DNA from: Flavobacterium ovatum
GTDB taxonomy: Bacteria > Bacteroidota > Bacteroidia > Flavobacteriales > Flavobacteriaceae
Assembly: GCF_040703125.1 (NCBI RefSeq)
Contig: NZ_CP160035.1
Location: 806,001-870,000 of the forward strand
Direction of reading: 5' to 3'
Length of the DNA stretch: 64,000 nt
The translations under genes were made by a program, and so were the position numbers. Positions within the stretch are counted from its first letter, which is position 1. Every line of letters begins with the position of its first letter. The notes under the pieces are model-generated. The model searched no databases. It saw nothing but the letters and a program-made list of their open reading frames with translations, and was not told the origin of the DNA. This document shows positions 44,363 through 52,720 of this stretch, piece by piece.

Positions 44363-44720
44363 ATGGTATGTTTTCATTATGAGCTTGTTAAATAATGCCT
44401 TATTCAAAATATTCTAGTAGGTTAAATGATAATTTCTATTGTTATTGTATTTGAATTATTTAGTTATAAAGTGTTACGATGCCTAAAGAAACCTAAGTCT
44501 TATCTATTATAAGTCTTCAATAAATTCTTCTGTCTCAATACTTTTTATTGGCTATTGATTATAAAATAAGTTAGCTGAATTCCTATAAAAAACAGGAATA
44601 AGTGAAATAATCACTCACGCAATTTCTGATGTTATTTTAAGAAATTAGGATAAATTTTGAAAAGTGAAGAATTGGTTATTTAATGAATATCTAAAAAATA
44701 ACTATTTAATTTAGATAAAA
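44363..44720. other. Gene-free gap between the LysE gene and tRNA-Cys
   Basis: AT-rich sequence with no reading frame, repeat or motif I can support. Confidence 0.5.
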
Positions 44721-44749
44721 AAAAAGAGATACATTTCTGTATCTCTTTT
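44721..44749 (-). terminator. Terminator of tRNA-Cys
   Basis: On the minus strand AAAAGAGATAC pairs with GTATCTCTTTT around AGAAAT, followed by a long T-run. Confidence 0.85.
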
Positions 44750-44750
44750 G

Positions 44751-44821
44751 AGGCATCGTCCGGATTCGAACCGGAGTAGGAGCTTTTGCAGAGCCCAGCC
44801 TAGCCGCTCGGCCACGACGCC
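44751..44821 (-). tRNA. tRNA-Cys (GCA)
   Basis: The minus strand folds into a full cloverleaf: acceptor GGCGTCG with CGATGCC, D arm with GAGCGGCTAGGC, anticodon arm GGGCT-CTGCAAA-AGCTC with anticodon GCA, and T arm CCGG-TTCGAAT-CCGG. The discriminator base is U, as expected for tRNA-Cys. CCA is not encoded. Confidence 0.95.
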
Positions 44822-44927
44822 ATGTGTTAGCGGATGGCAAAAGTACTTAAAAACTTTAATGTTTAAAAGCTTTAGACCGTAAAATTTTTAAAAAATATTA
44901 TTTTCCTTTACTTACATTAGCTATAAT

Positions 44928-45287
44928 TCACTTTCTATATTCCTTTAATTGAATAGTAACTGATTCAACATCACCTCCAATAGGAGGATTCAATTTGGAA
45001 ACTCCAATGATAACTTTTGTTACTTGTGGAAGTTCTTTAAATGTTCTAAAAATGATTCTTTGCGCTACATGTTCCAATAATTGGGAACGTATTGCCATTT
45101 CTTCCACCACAATTTTATTCAATAATACATAATCTACAGTATCTTTTAGATCGTCAGATAGGCAAGAGGTAGTCAAATCCGTTTTTATTTCTAAATCAAC
45201 ACTGTAATCTGATCCTATTTTTGATTCTTCAACTAAACAACCGTGAAAAGAGAATGTTCTAATGTTTTTTAATTTTATAATACCCAT
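44928..45287 (-). CDS. folB: Dihydroneopterin aldolase
   Basis: FolB splits dihydroneopterin in folate synthesis. The 119-residue product matches the family in length and blocks: MGIIKLKNIRTFSFHGCLVE with the His-Gly pair, a middle VDYVLLNKIVVEEM, LLEHVAQRII with the catalytic-site Glu, and VIIGVSKLNPPIGGDVESVT at the end. It is divergent from glnS. Confidence 0.9.
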   Translation of the reverse strand: MGIIKLKNIRTFSFHGCLVEESKIGSDYSVDLEIKTDLTTSCLSDDLKDTVDYVLLNKIVVEEMAIRSQLLEHVAQRIIFRTFKELPQVTKVIIGVSKLNPPIGGDVESVTIQLKEYRK

Positions 45288-45373
45288 ATTTTTTTGTTTG
45301 AATTAGAAATTTTAAGGTTTAAAGATAGCTGTGACAAACTTTAAACTTTAAACCATTTTAAACTAGCTTTTTT

Positions 45374-45381
45374 TATCTTTG
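45374..45381 (+). promoter_or_regulatory. Candidate -7 box of glnS
   Basis: TATCTTTG matches TAnnTTTG, 19 bases before the glnS ATG. No clear -33 TTTG is seen. Confidence 0.45.
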
Positions 45382-45399
45382 CTAAAATAAAACAAAATA

Positions 45400-47523
45400 A
45401 TGGCTACCGAAGAGAAATCCCTTAATTTTATAGAACAAATCATTGAAGAAAATTTAGCAAATGGTTTTCCACAAGACCAATTACGTTTTCGTTTTCCGCC
45501 AGAACCAAATGGTTATTTACACATTGGCCATGCAAAATCAATCTGTTTGCAGTTTGGTTTAGGTTTAAGATACAATGCACCCGTAAATTTACGTTTTGAT
45601 GATACTAATCCTGCTAAAGAAGAGCAAGAATATGTAGATGCAATCAAGGAAGATTTGCAATGGTTAGGTTTCCAATGGGCTGAAGAACATTATGCTTCTG
45701 ATTACTTTCAACAGTTGTATGATTGGGCTGTAAAAATGATAAAAGATGGGAAAGCATATGTAGATAGTCAATCTTCTGAAGATATGGCTACGCAAAAAGG
45801 AACACCCACAGAACCTGGTGTGGATGGTCCATATCGCAACCGTTCGGTAGAAGAAAATTTATCTTTATTTGAAGGAATGAAAATGGGAGATTTCCCAGAA
45901 GGAAGTCATGTTTTACGTGCCAAAATTGACATGTCATCAACCAATATGTTGATGCGTGATCCATTAATTTACAGAGTCTTACACCGTCACCATCACCGTA
46001 CTGGTAATGATTGGAAAATATATCCAATGTATGATTTTGCTCATGGTGAAAGTGATTATATAGAACAAGTTTCGCACTCTATATGTACGCTTGAATTTGT
46101 AATGCATAGAGAATTATACAACTGGTTTTTGGACCAAATTTATGATGATACAAAAGTTAGACCACATCAATATGAATTTGCTCGTTTGAACTTGAATTAT
46201 ACAGTAATGAGCAAAAGAAAGCTGCTGCAATTGGTTCAAGACAAAATTGTTGTAGGTTGGGATGATCCTCGTATGCCTACCATTTCTGGTTTAAGAAGAA
46301 GGGGATATACACCAAATTCTATTCGTAGATTTTGTGAAAATATAGGAGTTGCCAAGCGTGAAAACATTATTGATTTCTCATTATTAGAATTTTGTTTACG
46401 TGATGATTTAAACAAAACAGCACCACGAGTTATGGCTGTTTTAGATCCTGTAAAAGTGGTTATTACAAATTATCCAGAGGGTAATGTAGAACTTTTGGAC
46501 GCTGAAAATAATCAAGAAGATGAAACAGCAGGTTTTAGAAAAGTTCCGTTTTCAAGAGAAATTTATATAGAAAGAGAAGACTTTTTAGAGGTTGCTCCTC
46601 CTAAATTTTTTAGACTAAGTTTAGGTAATGAAGTACGTTTGAAGAATAGTTATATCATTAAAGGAGAATCAGTTATTAAAGATGAATTAGGAAATATTAC
46701 TGAAATTCATGTGACTTATGATGAAGATAGTCGAAGTGGAAGTGGGAGTGAAGCTTCTCAACGCAAAGTAGCAGGGACATTGCATTGGGTGTCTATTGCA
46801 CACGCTATTCCTGCCGAAGTTCGCTTGTACGATCGTTTGTTTATTGATGAAGCACCAGACAGTCATAAGGAGAAGAATTTCCTTGATTTTATGAATGCTA
46901 ATTCCTTAAATGTTACCACTGCTTATTTAGAACCTAGTTTAGCTACTGTTAAAATTGGGGATCAATTTCAGTTCCAACGTTTAGGTTATTTTGCAGTTGA
47001 TAAAGACTCAACTTCTTCTAAATTAGTATTTAATAAAACTGTTGGATTGAAAGATGCTTGGGAAGAAAAAGGGAAAAAAGAAATTAACAGTATCAATAAT
47101 TCTTTAAAAGAAATCAATAAATATTTTAAAGTAGCTACTAAACCGGAACGTTTAGCAATCGAAACTGCAATAGGGGAGACCTTAGCAGGAATTTCAAATT
47201 ATAGTTTGTTACAAAACTCTTTTGCTAAAAATATTAATAACAATAAAGCTTCATTGTTATTTTCTAATTTGATTTTAAAATATGCTAATTTAAAACCTAA
47301 GGATATCGACAACGAAATACTTTCTAAATTGTATTTGATGTCTTTACGAAGTGAATCTACTTTTGTAAGATGTAAAGCGCTTTTGAATTTAAGAGATTTT
47401 CAAGATCACTCAGAAATAATTAATCTAGTAAAAGATGATATTTTGAAATTAAAATCAAATCCTCTTAAAAGTTCTACCGAAAGGGAAGCAGAAATATTGG
47501 AACAAGTCATAAATAAATTTTAA
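45400..47523 (+). CDS. glnS: Glutamine--tRNA ligase with C-terminal extension
   Basis: GlnS charges tRNA-Gln. The class I motifs are FPPEPNGYLHIGHAKS (about 29-44) and the KMSKS equivalent VMSKRKL (about 269-275); DDTNPAKE and PMYDFAHGESDYIE are typical. The usual anticodon-binding barrels follow to about residue 555. The protein has 707 residues, about 150 more than E. coli GlnS. The extra part is helical and Asn/Lys/Leu-rich (NSLKEINKYFKVATKPERLA, LLFSNLILKYANLKPKDIDN), with the look of alpha-helical repeats. It may be a tRNA-binding domain like the YqeY/GatB tails known in other lineages. Confidence 0.95.
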   Translation: MATEEKSLNFIEQIIEENLANGFPQDQLRFRFPPEPNGYLHIGHAKSICLQFGLGLRYNAPVNLRFDDTNPAKEEQEYVDAIKEDLQWLGFQWAEEHYASDYFQQLYDWAVKMIKDGKAYVDSQSSEDMATQKGTPTEPGVDGPYRNRSVEENLSLFEGMKMGDFPEGSHVLRAKIDMSSTNMLMRDPLIYRVLHRHHHRTGNDWKIYPMYDFAHGESDYIEQVSHSICTLEFVMHRELYNWFLDQIYDDTKVRPHQYEFARLNLNYTVMSKRKLLQLVQDKIVVGWDDPRMPTISGLRRRGYTPNSIRRFCENIGVAKRENIIDFSLLEFCLRDDLNKTAPRVMAVLDPVKVVITNYPEGNVELLDAENNQEDETAGFRKVPFSREIYIEREDFLEVAPPKFFRLSLGNEVRLKNSYIIKGESVIKDELGNITEIHVTYDEDSRSGSGSEASQRKVAGTLHWVSIAHAIPAEVRLYDRLFIDEAPDSHKEKNFLDFMNANSLNVTTAYLEPSLATVKIGDQFQFQRLGYFAVDKDSTSSKLVFNKTVGLKDAWEEKGKKEINSINNSLKEINKYFKVATKPERLAIETAIGETLAGISNYSLLQNSFAKNINNNKASLLFSNLILKYANLKPKDIDNEILSKLYLMSLRSESTFVRCKALLNLRDFQDHSEIINLVKDDILKLKSNPLKSSTEREAEILEQVINKF

Positions 47524-47528
47524 CTATC

Positions 47529-47556
47529 AAAAGCACTTTTCTAAGTGCTTTTTTTT
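47529..47556 (+). terminator. glnS terminator
   Basis: AAAAGCACTT and AAGTGCTTTT pair around TTCT; eight Ts follow. Confidence 0.8.
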
Positions 47557-47792
47557 ATGATTTATTTTTATGATTGTATATGTAATTATTATAGTTTTTA
47601 TTTATTAAAAACAACCTTCATATTTTTAATATAATGAATTATTATTTTTTATTGATACACATTTGTGATCCTAATTAAATTAAGCGCTTATATGCGCTTA
47701 ATTTCGTTTTACTATATTTTTGATTGATATTTAACCTGTTTTACCAATAAAATTAATTTAATTAAATATTTTCATTGAAACAGCTATTTTTT

Positions 47793-48125
47793 ATGAGAAG
47801 GATGACAACAATATTGGTTTTATTCGTGAGTGTTACTTTTTCTACTCAATCACATCAAATTCTGAAATGATTTCACCAAAAGTTACTATCAACCCAAAAA
47901 ATGATTTTGATAAAGTGAAAATTATTAAAGAAAAATTAAGCTTTAGGCTTTGACCAAAAAACTAGTTTTGTAACTTTTAATGGAGTTGAAAAAAGGAGGT
48001 ACATCTTTGTTTGATTATGAAAATTTTATTCGAAAAATCAAAATAGGCAAAATTAGGGTAACCATTTGTTGTTCTTGTAAACAAAAGCGATGGTAATTAT
48101 CACGCTGTAGCATACAATATATTAA
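47793..48125 (+). pseudogene. Decayed gene for a small secreted protein
   Basis: An ATG at 47793 opens a signal-peptide-like stretch (MRRMTTILVLFVSVTFSTQS) that stops after 25 residues. Overlapping frames carry on the same coding trail: MISPKVTINPKNDFDKVKII, then GFDQKTSFVTFNGVEK, then GGTSLFDYENFIRKIKIGKI, then PFVVLVNKSDGNYHAVAYNI. Four or so frameshifts would join these into one secreted protein of about 120 residues. The family is not recognised; the last piece looks like a cysteine-peptidase-like or related fragment. The rest of the gap (47557-47792 and 48126-48266) holds nothing I can support. Confidence 0.5.
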
Positions 48126-48266
48126 TTTTATTAATTAATTTAAAAAAACTTCTAGAGCTTTATTGATGTTTTTTTGTATTAATTTTTTGTATTATATCTG
48201 TTTAACAATTGTTTGTACGCTGAAAATTAATTATCTTTATTGAAAATCATCTAAAACATTAAAGTT

Positions 48267-48596
48267 ATGGCAAATAATTCAGGGAATACAATTTTAGCAC
48301 TTTTAACTGGTGCTGCGATAGGAGCAGGAGTAGGTATTTTATTTGCTCCAGACAAAGGATCTAAAACAAGAGTAAAAATTAAAGATGGCTACAAGGATGT
48401 AGAAAAAGATCTTTTGAAAAAGTATGATAAACTTTCAGAAGAAGTAAAATCAAAATTATCTCATACCAAAGTTGATTTGGAAGGAAGTTATGAAGACTTA
48501 CTTTCAAACATGAGTTACAAAACCGAAGATGTTATTTCGTTCTTAGAAATTAAATTATCGGAATTGAAAGATAAAAATGCAAAATTTCAAAAATAA
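48267..48596 (+). CDS. YtxH-domain stress protein
   Basis: The 109-residue protein has an N-terminal membrane segment rich in Gly/Ala (NTILALLTGAAIGAGVGILFAP) and a long charged, coiled-coil-like rest, as in YtxH-domain proteins induced by envelope stress in other bacteria. It is the first of three small genes on the same strand that look co-transcribed. Confidence 0.85.
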   Translation: MANNSGNTILALLTGAAIGAGVGILFAPDKGSKTRVKIKDGYKDVEKDLLKKYDKLSEEVKSKLSHTKVDLEGSYEDLLSNMSYKTEDVISFLEIKLSELKDKNAKFQK

Positions 48597-48627
48597 GTAA
48601 GAAGCTTTTAAATTAAAAAATCAATCT

Positions 48628-48978
48628 ATGGCTTTTGAAGAATTAAAAGAAAATGCAGAACATATTAAGGAACAAGTGAATTTTCTAATGAAAAATAATT
48701 TGGCTTATTACAAGCTGAAATTTTTCAAATTAATAATGAAATCAAGTATTTCTATATTGAAATTTGCTTTAGTTTTAATGTCATTTCTAATGGTTTTATT
48801 CTTTGGTTCTTTAGGTTTAGCTTTTGCTTTAAGCATTTATTTAGATAGTTATGCACTTGGTTTTCTTACCGTTGCAGGAGGTTATGTAGTAGTAACCTTT
48901 TTGTTGTTTATTTTTAAAAGAAAATTAATTGAAGGTCCAATCTTAAGAAAGTTTTCTTATTTGTTTTTTAATAATTAA
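48628..48978 (+). CDS. Small phage-holin-like (holin superfamily III) membrane protein
   Basis: The 116-residue protein has an amphipathic helix at the start (LKENAEHIKEQVNFLMKNNL) and two membrane helices (SILKFALVLMSFLMVLFFGS and LGFLTVAGGYVVVTFLLFIF), the layout of the holin-like family that accompanies YtxH genes. It is chromosomal and not from a phage. It follows YtxH by 31 bases and precedes the next gene by three. Confidence 0.8.
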   Translation: MAFEELKENAEHIKEQVNFLMKNNLAYYKLKFFKLIMKSSISILKFALVLMSFLMVLFFGSLGLAFALSIYLDSYALGFLTVAGGYVVVTFLLFIFKRKLIEGPILRKFSYLFFNN

Positions 48979-48981
48979 AGT

Positions 48982-49236
48982 ATGGAGAAAAAAATGTATA
49001 GTTCGTTTGAACAAATAGAAGCAGATCTCGAAATTTTGGATATTGAGAAACAAATTAATTATCAAAAAGTAATTTTAGGCTTTCAGAAAACCAAAGAACA
49101 GTTTACACCCTCTGGAATCACAAAGCATTTTTTTGATGGATTTACAGGTGCGTTTACGGGCTCTTATAGCAATTATTACAAGTTAGCTATTCCATTACTT
49201 ATTAAATGGCTTATAAACAGAAAAAGAAGCCATTAG
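48982..49236 (+). CDS. Small conserved flavobacterial protein, third gene of the YtxH cassette
   Basis: The 84-residue protein has an acidic helical start and a C-terminal part with FDGFTGAFTGSYSNYYKLAI and a short hydrophobic run (PLLIKWLI). It is probably the family named DUF6327, though I am not sure. It is close to the holin-like gene and lies in the same operon. Function unknown. Confidence 0.6.
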   Translation: MEKKMYSSFEQIEADLEILDIEKQINYQKVILGFQKTKEQFTPSGITKHFFDGFTGAFTGSYSNYYKLAIPLLIKWLINRKRSH

Positions 49237-49275
49237 GCTTCTTTTTTCATTTCATTTAGTTTCTAGCTTCAGATT

Positions 49276-50262
49276 TTAATCTTCATTATCCTCTTCATCA
49301 AGAGGTTCAATAATTTCAGGAGCTTTATATTGTTCTTCTTCTACTTTTTTCTTTCTATTTCCTTTTTTCATCATTTCACCTACTTGGTTTGAAGCGCTGA
49401 AAGAGGCAACCATGTTGTTTAACATTTCGCTACCTGCCTGTGGAGAATTAGGTAATAGAATTAGGTTCGAATTCGTTTCAGCTCCAATGGCTTGTAAGGT
49501 ATCATAATGTTGTGTCACTACAATCAATGCCGATGCTTCCTGAGAATTAATTCCAACTCTATTTAATACATCAACACTTTCGACCAAACCTCGTGCTATT
49601 TCTCTACGCTGATCAGCAATACCTTGTCCTTGCAAACGCTTACTTTCTGCTTCTGCTTTGGCTTTGGCTACGATTCTAATTCTAGATGCTTCAGCTTCAA
49701 ATTCGGCAACTGTTTTCTCTCTATCCGCCGCATTGATTCTATTCATGGCATTTTTTACCTGAATATCTGGATCAATATCAGTAACCAATGTATTGATAAT
49801 AGTATATCCATAAGTGGTCATAGCTTCATTTAATTCTCTTTTTACGGCGATAGCAATATCATCTTTACGTTCAAAGACATCATCTAATTTCATTTTAGGA
49901 ACTTCGGCACGAACTACATCAAATACATAAGACGTAATTTGATCATGCGCATATTCTAACTTGTAAAAGGCGTCGTAAACGGTTTCTTTTACTACCATAA
50001 ATTGAACGGATACTTTCAACTTTACAAATACGTTATCTTTTGTTTTGGTTTCGATGATAACATCTAGTTGTTGAATTTTTAAGTTCATACGCCCTGCAAT
50101 GCGATCAATAATTGGAATTTTTAGTTGTAATCCTGATTGTCTGATGCTGTGAAATCTTCCAAATCGTTCAATGATTACTGCCGTTTGTTGCCTGACAGTA
50201 AAAAAGGAGGAGAGTAAAATAAAAAGTCCGATAAATAATAATATAATTAATGTAATACCCAT
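49276..50262 (-). CDS. SPFH/Band 7 membrane protein (slipin-like)
   Basis: The 328-residue protein has an N-terminal membrane helix (ITLIILLFIGLFILLSSFFT), the SPFH domain (QTAVIIERFGRFHSIRQSGL, KVSVQFMVVKE, YAFDVVRAEVPKM-type YVFDVVRAEVPKMKLDDVFE), a long coiled coil (AADREKTVAEFEAEASRIRI, KAKAEAESKRLQGQGIA) and an acidic tail. These proteins oligomerise in membranes as scaffolds. It is convergent with the YtxH cassette and alone. Confidence 0.9.
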   Translation of the reverse strand: MGITLIILLFIGLFILLSSFFTVRQQTAVIIERFGRFHSIRQSGLQLKIPIIDRIAGRMNLKIQQLDVIIETKTKDNVFVKLKVSVQFMVVKETVYDAFYKLEYAHDQITSYVFDVVRAEVPKMKLDDVFERKDDIAIAVKRELNEAMTTYGYTIINTLVTDIDPDIQVKNAMNRINAADREKTVAEFEAEASRIRIVAKAKAEAESKRLQGQGIADQRREIARGLVESVDVLNRVGINSQEASALIVVTQHYDTLQAIGAETNSNLILLPNSPQAGSEMLNNMVASFSASNQVGEMMKKGNRKKKVEEEQYKAPEIIEPLDEEDNED

Positions 50263-50310
50263 TTTTTATAATTTTAAGTTCATAATTCACCTAAATTAGC
50301 AAAAAATATT

Positions 50311-50318
50311 TAGGTTTG
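50311..50318 (+). promoter_or_regulatory. -7 box for the PorT-like gene
   Basis: TAGGTTTG matches TAnnTTTG. The predicted transcript start near 50325 rules out the in-frame start at 50318 and supports the ATG at 50339. Confidence 0.5.
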
Positions 50319-50338
50319 TGGTGCTAGAAAATTATTAT

Positions 50339-50980
50339 ATGAAAAAATTAATACTTACTGCTATTTCCTTACTTTCAATGGTTTCCATTTATAGTCAATA
50401 TGGCTATAAAGATTCTAACAGAATTGGGATAATGGCAGGGATAAATCAGACCACATTGAATACTTCTAACTTTGCTACAAAAGCAGAGACAGGATGGAAT
50501 GGAGGTTTATCCATGCGTGGAAACTTCTATAATAATTGGGATATGGTTTATTCCATGCAGTTTAGCGAGAACAATTTTTCTGTTGCTACAAAGTACAACG
50601 GCATCATTGATGAAGATGTAAAATACAAACTTCCTTCTGCTCAAATTTCGTTACAGTTGAGCTATGTAATACTTGAAAATCATTTAAGTGTTGAATTTGG
50701 ACCGATTGTTCAATTCAATGGAAAACTTAAATTAGATGCTGAGAAAGAAAACAATATCATTTCAGGGACAACGTTAAAAGCAGTTGATATAGTTGATATA
50801 TCCAAGTTTAATTTATATCCCACTATTGGTATTACCGCTGGCGGAAGACATTTGCGTTTTAATGTTTCGTACCAATATGGAATCATGAATAGCTTAGATA
50901 ACCTAAATTCTAAAAATCTTGGTTATACTTTCAAAGGGAATACAGGAGTTATTAATGGAAATGTGATTATTTATTTATAA
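50339..50980 (+). CDS. Outer-membrane beta-barrel protein (PorT-like)
   Basis: The 213-residue product has a signal peptide (MKKLILTAISLLSMVSIYSQ) and eight or so alternating strands (RIGIMAGINQTTLNTSNF, WNGGLSMRGNFYNNWDMVYS, SAQISLQLSYVILE, LYPTIGITAGG), ending in NGNVIIYL. This is the look of PorT-family barrels with an N-terminal signal. Function unknown. Start chosen at 50339 from the promoter position and the signal peptide. Confidence 0.75.
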   Translation: MKKLILTAISLLSMVSIYSQYGYKDSNRIGIMAGINQTTLNTSNFATKAETGWNGGLSMRGNFYNNWDMVYSMQFSENNFSVATKYNGIIDEDVKYKLPSAQISLQLSYVILENHLSVEFGPIVQFNGKLKLDAEKENNIISGTTLKAVDIVDISKFNLYPTIGITAGGRHLRFNVSYQYGIMNSLDNLNSKNLGYTFKGNTGVINGNVIIYL

Positions 50981-50996
50981 CTGATTTAACACAAAT

Positions 50997-51038
50997 AAAA
51001 AAGGCACCAAATCGAATAGTTGATTTGGTGCCTTTTTA
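50997..51038. terminator. Two-way terminator between the PorT-like gene and gltX
   Basis: AAAAAAGGCACCAAATC pairs with GATTTGGTGCCTTTTT around GAATAGTT. Confidence 0.85.
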
Positions 51039-51054
51039 TTATTTCTTCTATTTT

Positions 51055-52560
51055 TTAGAAGCTTACAATCGCTTTGTTAATTCTCGCAATTGTTTCTTCT
51101 TTTCCAATTACTTCAACAATGTCAAATAGGTGAGGGCCTTTCAATGCACCAACCAAACTCAAACGGAAAGGTTGCATGACTTTTCCCATTCCAATTTCGT
51201 TTGCAGTCATCCATTGTTTGACAATCGTTTCAATATTTACAGAAGTAAAATCACTAATACCTTCTAAAACAGTAATCAATTGTTGCATCAACTCTGGTGT
51301 TTCTTCTTTCCAGTTTTTGCTTGCTTTGGCATCATACTCTGTTGGAGCTACAAAGAAGAATTCGCTCATTTCCCAAAAATCAGATACAAAATGCGCTCTT
51401 TCTTTGATTAAAGAAACGATTTTTGTTATCCTTTCGATCGAAGTCGAGAAACCTTTTTCTACCAAAATAGGAGCGTAGTCCTTCGCTAAATCAGCATCTG
51501 CTGCTTGAACTAAGTATTGGTGATTGAACCATTTGTTTTTTTCTGGATCAAATTTTGCTCCCGCTTTGTGCACTCTTTCCAAATCAAAAGCGGCTACTAA
51601 TTCTTCCAAAGAATATAATTCTTTATCTGTTCCATCATTCCAACCTAATAAAGCCAAGAAGTTTACGACTGCTTCTGGGAAAAATCCTTTCTCTCTGTAA
51701 CCTGATGAAATACCTTCTGCAGTTTTCCATTCTAATGGAAATACAGGAAATCCTAATTTGTCACCATCACGTTTGGATAACTTTCCGTTTCCAACTGGTT
51801 TTAAGATCAAAGGTAAATGGGCAAATTCTGGTGCAGCCCAACCAAATGCGTGATATAACAAAACGTGTAACGGCATAGAGGGTAACCATTCTTCACCTCT
51901 AATTACGTGCGTAGTTTCCATTAAATGATCATCTACAATATTGGCCAAATGATAAGTTGGCATACCATCGCTTTTAAATAGTACTTTATCATCAAGTAAG
52001 TTAGTGTCAAATTTTACAATCCCACGAATGATATCTTTTAAATGGATGATTTCATCAACGGGAGTTTTGAAACGTATCACGTAAGCATCACCATTAGCAA
52101 TACGTTTTGCTGTTTCTTCTTTAGAAATTACTAACGATGTATCTAGCTTTTCTCTATTGTGGTGGTTATAGATAAAAGTTTTTCCTTGTTCTTCATGCTC
52201 TTTTCTATGCGCATCCAATGATTCTGCAGTGTCAAAGGCATAATAAGCCCAATCGGTATTGATTAATTGATCAGCATATTCTTGGTACAAATGTTTTCGT
52301 TCACTTTGTTTGTAGGGACCAAACTTTTCATTTTTTCCAATAGTTTCATCAGGAGCAATTCCTAACCATTCCAAAGCTTCCATGATGTATTCTTCAGCTC
52401 CAGGAACAAAACGGTTTTGGTCAGTATCTTCGATTCTCAAGAAGAAGGTACCACCGTTTTTCTTTGCAAATAAATAATTAAATAAAGCAGTTCTGACTCC
52501 GCCAATATGTAATGGTCCTGTTGGACTTGGTGCAAAACGCACTCTAACTTGCTGTGACAT
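51055..52560 (-). CDS. gltX: Glutamate--tRNA ligase
   Basis: GltX charges tRNA-Glu. The 501 residues show the HIGH motif as FAPSPTGPLHIGG (about 8-20), DTDQNRFVPG, the block MPTYHLANIVDDHLM and the KMSKS equivalent GKLSKRDGD. The anticodon-binding C-terminus is complete. I choose the ATG at 52560 (MSQQVRVRF) over the frame opening at 52593. Neighbours are unrelated: a terminator is shared with a barrel protein and the DUF4175 gene diverges. Confidence 0.97.
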   Translation of the reverse strand: MSQQVRVRFAPSPTGPLHIGGVRTALFNYLFAKKNGGTFFLRIEDTDQNRFVPGAEEYIMEALEWLGIAPDETIGKNEKFGPYKQSERKHLYQEYADQLINTDWAYYAFDTAESLDAHRKEHEEQGKTFIYNHHNREKLDTSLVISKEETAKRIANGDAYVIRFKTPVDEIIHLKDIIRGIVKFDTNLLDDKVLFKSDGMPTYHLANIVDDHLMETTHVIRGEEWLPSMPLHVLLYHAFGWAAPEFAHLPLILKPVGNGKLSKRDGDKLGFPVFPLEWKTAEGISSGYREKGFFPEAVVNFLALLGWNDGTDKELYSLEELVAAFDLERVHKAGAKFDPEKNKWFNHQYLVQAADADLAKDYAPILVEKGFSTSIERITKIVSLIKERAHFVSDFWEMSEFFFVAPTEYDAKASKNWKEETPELMQQLITVLEGISDFTSVNIETIVKQWMTANEIGMGKVMQPFRLSLVGALKGPHLFDIVEVIGKEETIARINKAIVSF

Positions 52561-52720
52561 TTGTTTAATTTTTGGGCAAAGATACAATTTCAATTAGTCA
52601 ATTGCTTTATTTCAAATTGAGTTTGTTCGGTAGTTCTTTGAAAAATAGGCGTTTCTTAACATTTCTTTTGCCATATAAATTATTACTTTTATTGGTTATT
52701 ATAATTAGAAGAAAATTATT

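Noticed and set aside
48628..48978. Prophage holin
   Set aside because: It lies in a small stress-type cassette with a YtxH gene and no other phage genes.
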